A stretch of 64,000 bases of DNA from Hymenobacter canadensis (lineage in GTDB: Bacteria; Bacteroidota; Bacteroidia; Cytophagales; Hymenobacteraceae), in NCBI RefSeq assembly GCF_027359925.1, contig NZ_CP114767.1, positions 1,984,001 through 2,048,000 on the forward strand, given 5' to 3'. The notes beneath the pieces are model-generated. The model ran no database searches, was not told where the DNA came from, and worked only from the letters and a program-made list of their open reading frames with translations. Shown here piece after piece: positions 8,756 through 17,464 of the stretch. The number at the start of each line of letters is the position of its first letter. The stretch's first letter is position 1. A program made the position numbers and the translations under genes.

Positions 8756-10294
8756 ATGACTATTTCCAAATACGCTTGCGGCACCTTTCTGCTGTCGCTG
8801 GGTTTGCTCACCGGCTGCGGTGAGAAGTTTCTGGAAGAAACCCCTTCCGACCAGATTACCGACGCCAATTTCTACCGCACCCAGGACGACGCCATTCAGG
8901 CCGTTACGGCCTCTTACAGCGAACTGACCAAGGAAGGCCAGTACAACCTGGCGCTGTGGGGCATGGACATGATGGCCGACATCTCCACCACCGGCGGCGG
9001 CGGCGGCAGCGACGGTATCGAGTACATCCAGCTCGACGACTATAATATCCCGACCACCAACACCGTGGCCAACCGCCTCTGGGGCGGCTGCTTTATCGGG
9101 CTGCAGCGCGCCAACATCGTGCTGCAGAAAGTGCCTAATATCCAGGGCATGGACCCCGCCATTCAGCGGCGCTGCCTGGGCGAAGCGCAGTTTCTGCGCG
9201 CCAAGTACTACTTCGACCTGGTGCGGGCCTTCGGCGACGTGCCGCTGTTCACGACCCCGCCTACCGGCCCCTCTCAGGTGTACATTCCGCGCACGCCGGC
9301 CGCCGACGTGTACCGCCAGATCGAGCAGGACCTGACCGATGCCTTCGGCAATCTGGAGGCTTCCTACAGCGGCGCCGACCTGGGCCGCGCCACCAAGTGG
9401 GCCGCCGCGGGTTTGCTGGCGAAGGTGTACATCACGGAAGGCAAAAAGACGGAGGCCGCCCAGTGGGCCCGTCAGGTTATCACCGGCTCGGGCAAAAGCC
9501 TGTGGCCCAACTACGGCGACAACTTCAAGATTGAAAACGAGAACGGCCGGGAGTCGCTGTTTGAGGTGCAGTACGTGAGTGGCCGCAACGGCTACGAGCG
9601 CAACAACGTGGGCTTCGCCGGCAACGAATTTTTCGCGCCCCGCGGCTCCGGCACCACGCCGGCCGGCGGCGGCTACGGCTTCAACATTCCGGAGCCCGAC
9701 TTCGTGAGCGGCTACGAAGCCGGCGACACGCGCAAAGCCGTGACCATCTGGGTGCCCGGCGACCCGTATCCGGCCGGCAGCGCCACGCCGGCGCAGCTGC
9801 CCCAGGCCCCCGGCTCGCCGTTTGGCTTCAACTGCAAGAAGTGGTTTATCGGCAAGGTGAACACCAACATCTGGGACTCGGGCCTCAACATTCCGGTGCT
9901 GCGCCTGGCCGATGTGTACCTGATTCTGGCCGAGGCTGCCGGCCCCACCACCGAAGGTCTGGAAGCCATCAACAAGGTGCGTCGCCGCGCCTTCGGCCTG
10001 CCCATCAACACGCCTTCCGCCGCCCGCGACCTGACGGCCGCCACGTCTGACTTTACCGGGGCCGTGCTGCGGGAGCGGAAGTACGAGCTGGCTTTCGAGT
10101 TTGACCGCTGGTTTGACCTGAAGCGCTACGCTGGCACGCCTAACGGCCTCATCCCGCGCATGACCCAGCAGTCGGCGTTCCTACGCACCCTGGGCATCCA
10201 GCGCGGCGTGCCCACCGAGCGCAACCTAGTGCTGCCCATTCCGCAGAGCGAGATGGACGCCAACCCGGCCCTGGTACAGAACTCCGGCTACTAA
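8756..10294 (+). CDS. susD: SusD/RagB-like surface glycan-binding lipoprotein
   Basis: The 512-residue protein begins with a lipoprotein signal (GLLTGC, acylated C21) followed by the typical SusD opening EKFLEETPSDQITDANFY. The C-terminal part shows the standard SusD pattern LRLADVYLILAEA, a short loop, and ELAFEFDRWFDLKRY. SusD forms the lid of the SusC barrel on the cell surface and captures the glycan. It lies between SusC and a PKD lipoprotein, as in many glucan loci. Confidence 0.97.
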   Translation: MTISKYACGTFLLSLGLLTGCGEKFLEETPSDQITDANFYRTQDDAIQAVTASYSELTKEGQYNLALWGMDMMADISTTGGGGGSDGIEYIQLDDYNIPTTNTVANRLWGGCFIGLQRANIVLQKVPNIQGMDPAIQRRCLGEAQFLRAKYYFDLVRAFGDVPLFTTPPTGPSQVYIPRTPAADVYRQIEQDLTDAFGNLEASYSGADLGRATKWAAAGLLAKVYITEGKKTEAAQWARQVITGSGKSLWPNYGDNFKIENENGRESLFEVQYVSGRNGYERNNVGFAGNEFFAPRGSGTTPAGGGYGFNIPEPDFVSGYEAGDTRKAVTIWVPGDPYPAGSATPAQLPQAPGSPFGFNCKKWFIGKVNTNIWDSGLNIPVLRLADVYLILAEAAGPTTEGLEAINKVRRRAFGLPINTPSAARDLTAATSDFTGAVLRERKYELAFEFDRWFDLKRYAGTPNGLIPRMTQQSAFLRTLGIQRGVPTERNLVLPIPQSEMDANPALVQNSGY

Positions 10295-10336
10295 GCCGCC
10301 TGTTTCCTCCCTTCCACGATTTTCAGCCTGATTTTC

Positions 10337-11140
10337 ATGAAAACCCACTTTCATAAGGCAGCCCTTGTGCTGCTGAGCGGCTCCCTGCTGCTGGGCGCCT
10401 GCAAAAAGGACGACACCGGCAGCCTCGACGGCGCGGTGCCCGCCTCCGACTTCACCACCACTTCTCGCACCGTCGGCTTCACAACGGAAGTAACCTTCAC
10501 GGCCACCAACACCGACGGCTTCCTGTACCAGTGGGAGTTCGGCGACGGCACCGTGGGTTCCGGCCAGCAGATTACGCACACGTATTCTGCCAGCGGCCCG
10601 GTTCGGCCCCGCCTGATTACCGCCTACCGGGGCGGCACCAGCGTTTCAGCTCAGAAGGAAATCATTTTGCCGCCTGTTTTCGAGCTGGTGAAGGCCGTGC
10701 TTACGGGTGGCTCGTCGCGCACCTGGATTCTTGACAACACCCAGAACGCAGTTATTATCGTTGGCCCCAACGACGCCGACCCCGGGGGCTACTTCGCCGG
10801 CAGCCCGGCCGGCTCGTTGCCCGCTTGCCAGGCCGACGACGAATTCACGTTCAACGCTGCCAACGTGTACACCTATGATGCCAAGGCGCAGACGTTCGTT
10901 GCCGGCGGCGGCGGGTGTGCTGCCCCCCGCTCCGGCACCTCGCCCTTCACATTCGGCGCGCCCACGGGGCCAGGCTTGGCGCAGTTTGAGTTGGGTCGCG
11001 CCGGTGCGTTTATCGGCATCACGGATGCGCCTGACCTGGTGTACCGTATTCTGTCCATCGACAACCAGACGATGGTGCTGCGCGCCGGCCGGCCAACGGC
11101 GGGCGTCGTATTCACCATGAAGCTGCGCGTTAAGCCGTAA
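10337..11140 (+). CDS. PKD-domain surface lipoprotein of the glucan locus
   Basis: The 267-residue protein has a lipoprotein signal (LLLGAC, C22) followed by KKDD, which matches the Bacteroidota surface-export signal of lysine plus acidic residues. A PKD-like domain follows at about 35-110 (YQWEFGDGTVGSG, then THTYSASG). The rest is a beta-rich region with no clear family. Lipoproteins at this place in SusCD loci (SusE/SusF or SGBP) bind the glycan at the surface, and PKD-bearing ones occur in laminarin loci. Binding is inferred from position and domain. Confidence 0.85.
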   Translation: MKTHFHKAALVLLSGSLLLGACKKDDTGSLDGAVPASDFTTTSRTVGFTTEVTFTATNTDGFLYQWEFGDGTVGSGQQITHTYSASGPVRPRLITAYRGGTSVSAQKEIILPPVFELVKAVLTGGSSRTWILDNTQNAVIIVGPNDADPGGYFAGSPAGSLPACQADDEFTFNAANVYTYDAKAQTFVAGGGGCAAPRSGTSPFTFGAPTGPGLAQFELGRAGAFIGITDAPDLVYRILSIDNQTMVLRAGRPTAGVVFTMKLRVKP

Positions 11141-11149
11141 GGCTGCTGG

Positions 11150-11183
11150 CTGCCGGCCCGGTGCACCTACACCGGGCCGGCAG
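11150..11183 (+). promoter_or_regulatory. Intercistronic hairpin between the PKD lipoprotein and GH16
   Basis: CTGCCGGCCCGGTG (11150-11163) pairs perfectly with 11170-11183 around a 6-nt loop. There is no T run. It may stabilise the upstream mRNA or reduce downstream expression rather than end transcription. Confidence 0.5.
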
Positions 11184-11246
11184 TAGTGCGTAGTACCCGT
11201 TTGCCTCCTTCTGTTCCGCTTTCCACCCATCCTTATTTCCGTCGCT

Positions 11247-12113
11247 ATGGTATTTCCACTAGCCAACTGGCGCCGTACCGGCCTGGGACTCAGCTTGGCG
11301 CTGAGCACGCTGGCAGCCTGTACCTCCGATCCGCCCAAGCCTGTTCTTCCGCCGCCCGCTCCGCCGGCCGTAAATGCCGCGCCGCGCGACTATGCCGATT
11401 ACACCAAGCTGATCTGGAGTGATGAATTCGACGGCGGTTCTCTTGATCTGACCAAATGGGGCTTCGATTTGGGCGCCGGCGGCTGGGGCAACAACGAGCT
11501 GCAGACCTACACCAACGCGGCCGAAAACGTGACCACCACGGGCGGCAATCTGATGATCAAGGCCATTCGGCCTGCCTCCAACAGCCCGGCCTACACCTCG
11601 GCCCGCCTGCTCACCAAAGGCAAGCAGACCTTCGTGTTTGGCCGAATTGACGTGCGGGCCAAAATTCCGAAAGGCAAAGGCGTGTGGCCCGCCATCTGGA
11701 TGCTGGGCGCCGATATCGACCAGAACAACTGGCCCAAGTGCGGCGAAATCGACATCATGGAGCTGCGTGGCAGCAAGCCCAAGGAGTTGATTTCCACCAT
11801 GCACTACGCTAATAGCGGCGGTAGCCGCGAGTTCAAAACCACTACCAAGGTGGAAGCTACCGACCTATCCGACGCCTTCCACGTCTACTCGGTGGTGCGC
11901 AGCCAGGACCAGATCCGGATGTTTCTGGACGGCCAGCAGTTTTTCACCTTCAATAAGAGTGACGTCGGCTCCGGTGCCTACCCGTTCAACAATCCGTTTT
12001 TCGTGATTCTGAACGTCGCTGTGGGCGGCGACTTCGACGGCAACCCGGATGCCAGCACCACCTTCCCGCAGGAAATGCTGGTGGACTACGTGCGGCATTA
12101 CCAGTACCAGTAG
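11247..12113 (+). CDS. GH16 endo-beta-1,3-glucanase (laminarinase-like) lipoprotein
   Basis: The 288-residue protein has a lipoprotein signal (STLAAC, C25) and one GH16 domain. The catalytic motif GEIDIMELRG gives E167 as nucleophile, D169 as helper and E172 as acid/base. IWSDEFDGGSLD and GGWGNNELQTY are typical of laminarinases and lichenases. It is expected to sit on the outer membrane and cut beta-1,3-linked glucan into oligosaccharides for SusC. The methionine after the second GH16 glutamate and the loop spacing match the laminarinase branch rather than agarases or carrageenases. Confidence 0.93.
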   Translation: MVFPLANWRRTGLGLSLALSTLAACTSDPPKPVLPPPAPPAVNAAPRDYADYTKLIWSDEFDGGSLDLTKWGFDLGAGGWGNNELQTYTNAAENVTTTGGNLMIKAIRPASNSPAYTSARLLTKGKQTFVFGRIDVRAKIPKGKGVWPAIWMLGADIDQNNWPKCGEIDIMELRGSKPKELISTMHYANSGGSREFKTTTKVEATDLSDAFHVYSVVRSQDQIRMFLDGQQFFTFNKSDVGSGAYPFNNPFFVILNVAVGGDFDGNPDASTTFPQEMLVDYVRHYQYQ

Positions 12114-12162
12114 CGCCCTGCCGGTGCTGCCAGCGCCGGCTCTTACGATCTTTCTTTTTGCC

Positions 12163-13026
12163 ATGACCCTACGAATGCCACCCCGCCATCTGGCTGCTGC
12201 GGTTGCGGCAGGCCTGCTGCTGCTTGGCGGCGCGGCCAGCGCCCAGACCAAAGCCAAGCCGGCAAAAGCGCCCAGCTATAGCTTCAAGGAGCTGGTCTGG
12301 AGCGACGAATTTGATAAGCCCGGCCTGCCCGACTCGGTGAAGTGGACCTACGACGTGGGTGGCACCGGCTGGGGCAACCAGGAAGAGCAGTTCTACACCA
12401 AAGCCCGCCGCGAAAACGCCCGCGTCGAAAACGGCCATCTCGTCATCGAGGCCCGCAAGGAAGCCCTCAACGACAAGAACGCCTACACCTCAGCCCGGCT
12501 GGTGTCGCGCGCCAAGGGCGGCGGCAGCCTCACCTACGGCCGCGTAGAGGTGCGGGCCCAGCTGCCCGCCGCCCGCGGCACCTGGCCCGCCATCTGGATG
12601 CTGCCCGACGACTGGAAGTACGGCGACAAAAGCTGGCCCGCCAACGGCGAAATCGACATCATGGAGTACGTGGGCTACCGGCCGGAAGTGGTGCAGGCGT
12701 CCACGCACAGCAAGAAGTACTACTTCCGCCTCAACAATCAGAAAACCGACTCCGTCCGCGTGCCGACGGCCACCACGGCCTTCCACGACTACGCCATGGA
12801 ATGGACGCCTGAAACCATCACGGTTTTTGTCGACAACAAGCCCTACTTCACCAGCCGCAACGAGCACACCGGCTGGGAAGCCTGGCCCTGGGACCATCCG
12901 TTTCATCTGCTGCTGAACGTGGCCGTGGGCGGCGAGTGGGGCGGCCTGAAAGGCATCGACCAGACGGCCTTCCCGCAAAAAATGCTCGTGGACTACGTGC
13001 GCTTCTACAAGATGCGCCAGCGCTAA
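12163..13026 (+). CDS. Periplasmic GH16 beta-glucanase
   Basis: This second GH16 enzyme (287 residues) has a cleavable signal peptide (LLLLGGAASAQ) and no lipobox, so it is probably periplasmic. The motif GEIDIMEYVG gives E163 as nucleophile and E168 as acid/base. It shares LVWSDEFD, GWGNQEEQFYT and the C-terminal QKMLVDYVRFYK pattern with the preceding GH16. The pair thus looks specialised for surface and periplasm. ATG 12163 is chosen; ATG 12175 would also keep the signal peptide. Confidence 0.92.
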   Translation: MTLRMPPRHLAAAVAAGLLLLGGAASAQTKAKPAKAPSYSFKELVWSDEFDKPGLPDSVKWTYDVGGTGWGNQEEQFYTKARRENARVENGHLVIEARKEALNDKNAYTSARLVSRAKGGGSLTYGRVEVRAQLPAARGTWPAIWMLPDDWKYGDKSWPANGEIDIMEYVGYRPEVVQASTHSKKYYFRLNNQKTDSVRVPTATTAFHDYAMEWTPETITVFVDNKPYFTSRNEHTGWEAWPWDHPFHLLLNVAVGGEWGGLKGIDQTAFPQKMLVDYVRFYKMRQR

Positions 13027-13125
13027 CGGCGGCGCCCGTCAGCTTTCCTGCTTTATTCCTGCGTTGCGCAGAGGCCCTTTTCAAAGGGTCTGTTGCCACG
13101 CTTTGCCCTTCACTTCCCTCCCGCC

Positions 13126-13602
13126 ATGGGCCGCCAAAGACAGTTTTTTCGGTTGTCGGCTGCCGAGCAGCAGGAACTGCAGCACTACCTGCTGCTGCCC
13201 GCGCTGCTACGCCGCCAGACCAACCGCGCCCACACCCTGCTCGACTGGCACGCCGGCCTTTCCGCCGCCGAATCGGCCGAGCACCTGGCCATGACCGAGG
13301 GCAGGGTGTATGCGCTGCGGCGGGCCTACCAACGCCAGGGCCTCACGGCCTACCTCAACACCCAGCCGGGCGGCGGGGCGCCTACCAAGCTCACGCCCGC
13401 CGTGGAATCGGCCCTATTGGCGCTGCTCTCGCGCCGCAGCGCCGATGCCCCTCGCCGCTGGACGCTACGGCAGTTGGCCGCCTACCTCGTGGCCCAGGGC
13501 CACACCAAGTCCATCTGCCCCGTGACGGTGGGCAAGGCCCTGCACCGGCTGCAACTGCTACTGCCCGGTGCCGCTACCAGCGCCGGCATGCGGGCCGCCT
13601 GA
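13126..13602 (+). CDS. Helix-turn-helix protein resembling the N-terminus of IS630-type transposases
   Basis: The 158-residue protein matches the DNA-binding half of IS630/Tc1-like transposases: a first helix-turn-helix (ESAEHLAMTEGRVYALRRAYQ), the linker GGGAPTKLTPAVESALLALL and a second winged helix (WTLRQLAAYLVAQGHTKS, then VTVGKALHRLQL). It stops cleanly where the DDE catalytic domain would begin, and no remnant of that domain is visible before the next gene, 39 bp downstream. It lies on the same strand inside the glucan operon. It is either a transposase remnant or a domesticated DNA-binding protein. A start at 13093 is also possible. Confidence 0.75.
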   Translation: MGRQRQFFRLSAAEQQELQHYLLLPALLRRQTNRAHTLLDWHAGLSAAESAEHLAMTEGRVYALRRAYQRQGLTAYLNTQPGGGAPTKLTPAVESALLALLSRRSADAPRRWTLRQLAAYLVAQGHTKSICPVTVGKALHRLQLLLPGAATSAGMRAA

Positions 13603-13641
13603 GTTGCACGGCTTTTTATTATTCATTCTCATTCCAGGTTG

Positions 13642-16017
13642 ATGTCTTTTTCCCGAATTGTTGCTCTCTCGCTGCTGGCGGGCCTGTTGGCCCCGGCTGC
13701 CACCCACGCCCAGAAGGCGCGGCCCCGCCAGCCGGCCCGCACCGCCAAAACCACCCGGCCGGCCGTAGCCCCGCTCACCGAAGACGCCATTGCCCGGCAG
13801 GTAGACGCCCTGCTGGCCCAGATGACGCTGGAAGAGAAAGTGGGCCAGATGACCCAGGTGACCATCGACGCCGTGACCCAGGGCAAGGACCGCTACAGCT
13901 CCAACGAGCCGCTGGCTCTGGACCCCGCCGACCTGCAGAAAGTCCTCGTGGATTACAAAATCGGCTCGGTGCTGAACTCGGCCAACAACCGCGCCCGCAC
14001 GCCCGAGCTCTGGTACACCACCGTGAAGCAGATGCAGGACGTGGCCACCCAGAAAACGCGCCTCAAAATCCCGATTATCTACGGTATTGATGCCGTGCAC
14101 GGCGAAACCTACACGGCCGGGGCCACCATGTTTCCGCAGGAAATAGCGCAGGCCGCCAGCCGCAACCGCGCCCTGGTGCGCCGCGGCGCCGAAATATCGG
14201 CCTACGAAACCCGCGCCAGCAATATTCCCTGGGCCTTTTCGCCGGTGCTGGATCTGGGCTCCGATGCCCGCTCGCCGCGGCAGTGGGAAACCTTCGGCGA
14301 AGACCCCTACCTGATTTCCGAGCTAGGCGTGCAGATGGTGCGCGGCTACGAAGGCGACCCGAACAATATCGGCGACCCGACCAAAGTCGCCTCCAGCATC
14401 AAGCACTTCCTGGGCTACCAGGTGCCGCAGTCGGGCAAGGACCGCACCAACGCCTACATTTCCGACGAGGCCCTCTACGAGTACCACCTGCCGCCTTTCC
14501 GGGCCGCCGTGGCGGCCGGCGCCCACACCATCATGATCAACTCGGGCCTGATCAACGGGGTGCCCATGCACGCCAACTACGCGCTGCTCACCACGCTGCT
14601 GAAGCAGGACCTGGGCTTCAAGGGCCTGGCCGTGACTGACTGGCAGGACATCGAGAACCTCTACAAGCGCGACCATTTCGCCAAAGACCAGAAAGACGCC
14701 ATCCGGCTGGCCATCAACGCCGGCATCGACATGTCGATGGTACCCTACCAATACGAGCAGTTTTGCGACAACCTGGTGGCCCTGGTGAAGGAAGGCCAGG
14801 TGAAGCAGGAGCGCATTGATGACGCCGTGCGCCGGGTGCTGCGCGTGAAATACGCCCTCAACCTGTTTCAGCAGCCCAACACCAACCGCCAGGACTACCC
14901 GCTGTTCGGCAGCAAAGAGCACGAGCAGGCCAGCTACCAGATGGCCGCCGAAGCCATTACACTGCTCAAGAATACCGACAACATTCTGCCCCTCAAGAAA
15001 ACCAGCAAGGTGCTGCTGGCTGGCCCCAATGCCAACTCCATGCGCACCCTGAACGGTGCTTGGACCTACTCCTGGCAGGGTGAGAAGACCGAGGAATTTG
15101 CCCAGCAGTACAACACCATTCTGGAGGCGGTGCAGAAGGAAATCGGGGCCCAGAACGTGCAGCACGTGCCCGGCGTGAGCTACAAGATGGACGGCAAGTA
15201 CTACGAGGAGTACGCCGACAAGCTGGACGAAGCCGTGGCCGCCGCCCGCAACGTGGACGTGGTGCTACTCTGCCTCGGCGAAAACTCCTACGTGGAAAAG
15301 CCCGGCGACCTGAACGACCTCTACCTCTCCGACCTGCAAACCCAGCTGGCGCAGCGCCTGCTGGCCACCGGCAAGCCCGTGGTGCTGGTGCTCAACGAAG
15401 GGCGCCCGCGCGTCATCAGCCGCATCGAGCCGGGCATGAAGGCCGTGGTGCAGACCTACCTGCCCGGCAACTTCGGCGGCGACGCCCTGGCCGACATTCT
15501 GTTCGGCGACGTGAACCCCTCCGGCAAGCTGCCCTACACCTACCCACGCTACCCCAACGCCCTCATTTCCTACATCCACAAGTACGCCGAGGAGCAAAGC
15601 AAGGCCGAGGGCGCCTACAACTACGAAGCCGACTACAACCCGCAGTACAAGTTCGGCGACGGCCTGAGCTACACCACATTCCGCTACGCCAACCTTGCCG
15701 TAGACAAGGCCTCGCTGCCCAAAACCGGCCAGCTCACGGTATCGGTGCAGGTGACCAACAGCGGCGCCCGAGCCGGCCAGGAGGTCGTGCACCTCTACTC
15801 CTCCGACCTCTACGCCAGCCTGGTAGCCCCCGACATGCGCCGCCTGCGCCGCTTTGAGAAGGTGGCCCTCAAGCCCGGCGAAACCCGCACGGTCACGTTC
15901 ACGCTGCCCATTTCGGAGCTGAGCTATGCCGGCCCCAAAGGCGAGCCGGTGCTGGAAGCCGGCGAGTTTGAACTGCGCATCGCCGACCAGACCAAGAGCA
16001 TCATGGTAACAGAGTAG
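13642..16017 (+). CDS. bglX: Periplasmic GH3 beta-glucosidase
   Basis: The 791-residue protein has a cleavable signal peptide (ending ATHAQ), the GH3 N-terminal barrel with nucleophile D333 in LAVTDWQDIENLY, a second alpha/beta domain and a C-terminal fibronectin type III-like domain (VTNSGARAGQEVVHLY to TFTLPISELSY). It has the length and architecture of BglX-type beta-glucosidases. In this locus it would release glucose from imported beta-glucan oligosaccharides. It is the last gene of the operon and is followed by a terminator hairpin. The symbol marks the family only. Confidence 0.93.
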   Translation: MSFSRIVALSLLAGLLAPAATHAQKARPRQPARTAKTTRPAVAPLTEDAIARQVDALLAQMTLEEKVGQMTQVTIDAVTQGKDRYSSNEPLALDPADLQKVLVDYKIGSVLNSANNRARTPELWYTTVKQMQDVATQKTRLKIPIIYGIDAVHGETYTAGATMFPQEIAQAASRNRALVRRGAEISAYETRASNIPWAFSPVLDLGSDARSPRQWETFGEDPYLISELGVQMVRGYEGDPNNIGDPTKVASSIKHFLGYQVPQSGKDRTNAYISDEALYEYHLPPFRAAVAAGAHTIMINSGLINGVPMHANYALLTTLLKQDLGFKGLAVTDWQDIENLYKRDHFAKDQKDAIRLAINAGIDMSMVPYQYEQFCDNLVALVKEGQVKQERIDDAVRRVLRVKYALNLFQQPNTNRQDYPLFGSKEHEQASYQMAAEAITLLKNTDNILPLKKTSKVLLAGPNANSMRTLNGAWTYSWQGEKTEEFAQQYNTILEAVQKEIGAQNVQHVPGVSYKMDGKYYEEYADKLDEAVAAARNVDVVLLCLGENSYVEKPGDLNDLYLSDLQTQLAQRLLATGKPVVLVLNEGRPRVISRIEPGMKAVVQTYLPGNFGGDALADILFGDVNPSGKLPYTYPRYPNALISYIHKYAEEQSKAEGAYNYEADYNPQYKFGDGLSYTTFRYANLAVDKASLPKTGQLTVSVQVTNSGARAGQEVVHLYSSDLYASLVAPDMRRLRRFEKVALKPGETRTVTFTLPISELSYAGPKGEPVLEAGEFELRIADQTKSIMVTE

Positions 16018-16062
16018 CCCCAACCCCACCGCCGCAATTCGTTGCGGTTACCCTATATTTAT

Positions 16063-16095
16063 CGGCCCGACTGCCTGCGCAGCCGGGCCGTTTTA
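16063..16095 (+). terminator. Terminator after the GH3 gene
   Basis: CGGCCCG (16063-16069) pairs with CGGGCCG (16084-16090), with extra pairing CTGC/GCAG inside, and TTTT follows. Its right half is part of the 33-bp repeat listed next. Confidence 0.75.
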
Positions 16096-16103
16096 TGTTG
16101 TTG
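16071..16103 (+). repeat. 33-bp direct repeat, copy 1
   Basis: The sequence starting CTGCCTGCGCAGCC and ending TTTTATGTTGTTG recurs at 17430-17462 with one mismatch (C to T at position 8). This copy is the right half of the GH3 terminator. Confidence 0.9.
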
Positions 16104-16213
16104 GAATTAGACGTGTCCCTATAAGACCAGATACCATTTATTTCTACCGAGCTGGTAGGACGTTTGGTAGCTTCTCTCCCGCACAATACTTCACTATATC
16201 TTCTTGTTTCAGC

Positions 16214-17368
16214 GTGAAATTTCAACTTCTACTTGCAGTTTTTGGTCTATCGATTAGCGCGGTTGTCGCACAGGAAAGAGAACAGGAATATGTAGTAACC
16301 ACAGCTGGCGACACGTTGCGAGGACACGTGTTGCTAGTGGGCGCCCAACAGCAAATCATTCGGCTTCGCCAATCCAACGGAACTACCGCTGACTTCACCC
16401 CCAAACAAGCCCACAGCTATGGCAATAATAATGGCGCTTCGTGGGTAAGTCAGCCTATCGGGCCGGGTGGCGCGCCGCAGTTTGTAGCGCCGCTTGTTCA
16501 AGGGCCGGTAAGCTTATACTCCGGGGAAGATGCCACCGGCAAGAAGCGCTACTTCATCCAGCCCAGAGATTCAGCTTACGTTGTACTGGTACCGCCCGGC
16601 ACGGCCCGCTTGGCATATATGCGTTTGCTACCCGGCTGCGCCAAATTCGATTTCGCTTACAGCAAAATTGAACGTACCTACCCGTACACCTACAGCGGCC
16701 AGACACGGCTGGTGCAGGATTATAACGCCTGCCGCTATCCGCAACAAACTACTACACGCATGACTAGCCCACGCGGGGCGCAAACCCACTTGGGAGTAAA
16801 AGCCGGGATTCATACGACCCGGTTTAACTTTCCAAACCTCACGGCGCTTGAACAGCGGAAAATGCAGCTCAGCTATCAGGTCGGGCTTTCAATGCTCATT
16901 ACGGGCAAGTCGCACTTGGCTGTTCAGCTAGAAGCAAACTATCTGAGTGCCCGTGGAGAATATGGCCCTGTAAATCAATACAACGGCAACGCGTTTTATA
17001 CCACCACCAGGACACTGGTGATAAACTATGGGCAACTTCAGGTACCCCTGCTGCTACGCTATAACATCGGTGCTGGCAACGTGCGGCCTTACCTGAATGC
17101 GGGGCCTATCTACGCATTCAACATCAATCGTCGTTCCGAAGATGTTTACCAAGACTCCAACAAGCCCACACCAACTCGCCTAGCTCTTAACATTCACGGC
17201 AGCAACAGCATAGGTGGCGCGGCGGGCATTGGGGTTCTCATCCAGAAGCAAGGGTTACCGTTGTTCACCATCGAAACCCGGATTGACCATCTGGTTGATA
17301 GTGGCGCCTCCGTTGGTTCGACTCCCAATCATACTTCGTTGCGCCTCGATTTTGGCTTACTGTTCTAG
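16214..17368 (+). CDS. Predicted outer-membrane beta-barrel protein (PorT/OMP_b-brl type)
   Basis: The 384-residue protein starts at a GTG, has a signal peptide (ISAVVAQ), and an N-terminal segment EYVVTTAGDTLRGHV common in Bacteroidota secreted proteins. From about residue 195 (HLGVKAGIHTTRFNF) it has alternating strands typical of the outer-membrane barrel domain, ending SLRLDFGLLF with a terminal phenylalanine. Codon use is visibly richer in A and T than in neighbouring genes. The gene sits on a segment bounded by the 33-bp direct repeats, a sign of insertion. The function is unknown. Confidence 0.8.
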   Translation: MKFQLLLAVFGLSISAVVAQEREQEYVVTTAGDTLRGHVLLVGAQQQIIRLRQSNGTTADFTPKQAHSYGNNNGASWVSQPIGPGGAPQFVAPLVQGPVSLYSGEDATGKKRYFIQPRDSAYVVLVPPGTARLAYMRLLPGCAKFDFAYSKIERTYPYTYSGQTRLVQDYNACRYPQQTTTRMTSPRGAQTHLGVKAGIHTTRFNFPNLTALEQRKMQLSYQVGLSMLITGKSHLAVQLEANYLSARGEYGPVNQYNGNAFYTTTRTLVINYGQLQVPLLLRYNIGAGNVRPYLNAGPIYAFNINRRSEDVYQDSNKPTPTRLALNIHGSNSIGGAAGIGVLIQKQGLPLFTIETRIDHLVDSGASVGSTPNHTSLRLDFGLLF

Positions 17369-17429
17369 CGCCGTTTTTTGCCGCTGCCAGGACACTATTT
17401 CATGCCCGCCTGCTAGTACTCAATAGGTG

Positions 17430-17462
17430 CTGCCTGTGCAGCCGGGCCGTTTTATGTTGTTG
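17430..17462 (+). repeat. 33-bp direct repeat, copy 2
   Basis: This copy matches 16071-16103 at 32 of 33 positions. It lies just before the ATG of the next gene (17465) and lacks the left half of the terminator stem. Confidence 0.9.
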
Positions 17463-17464
17463 CT

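Noticed and set aside
13126..13602. Complete insertion sequence
   Set aside because: No catalytic domain, terminal inverted repeats or target duplication is visible around the gene.
12936..14090. Open frame of 384 codons across the helix-turn-helix gene and the GH3 start
   Set aside because: It overlaps three real genes in another frame and has a Pro/Arg/Ala-rich composition.
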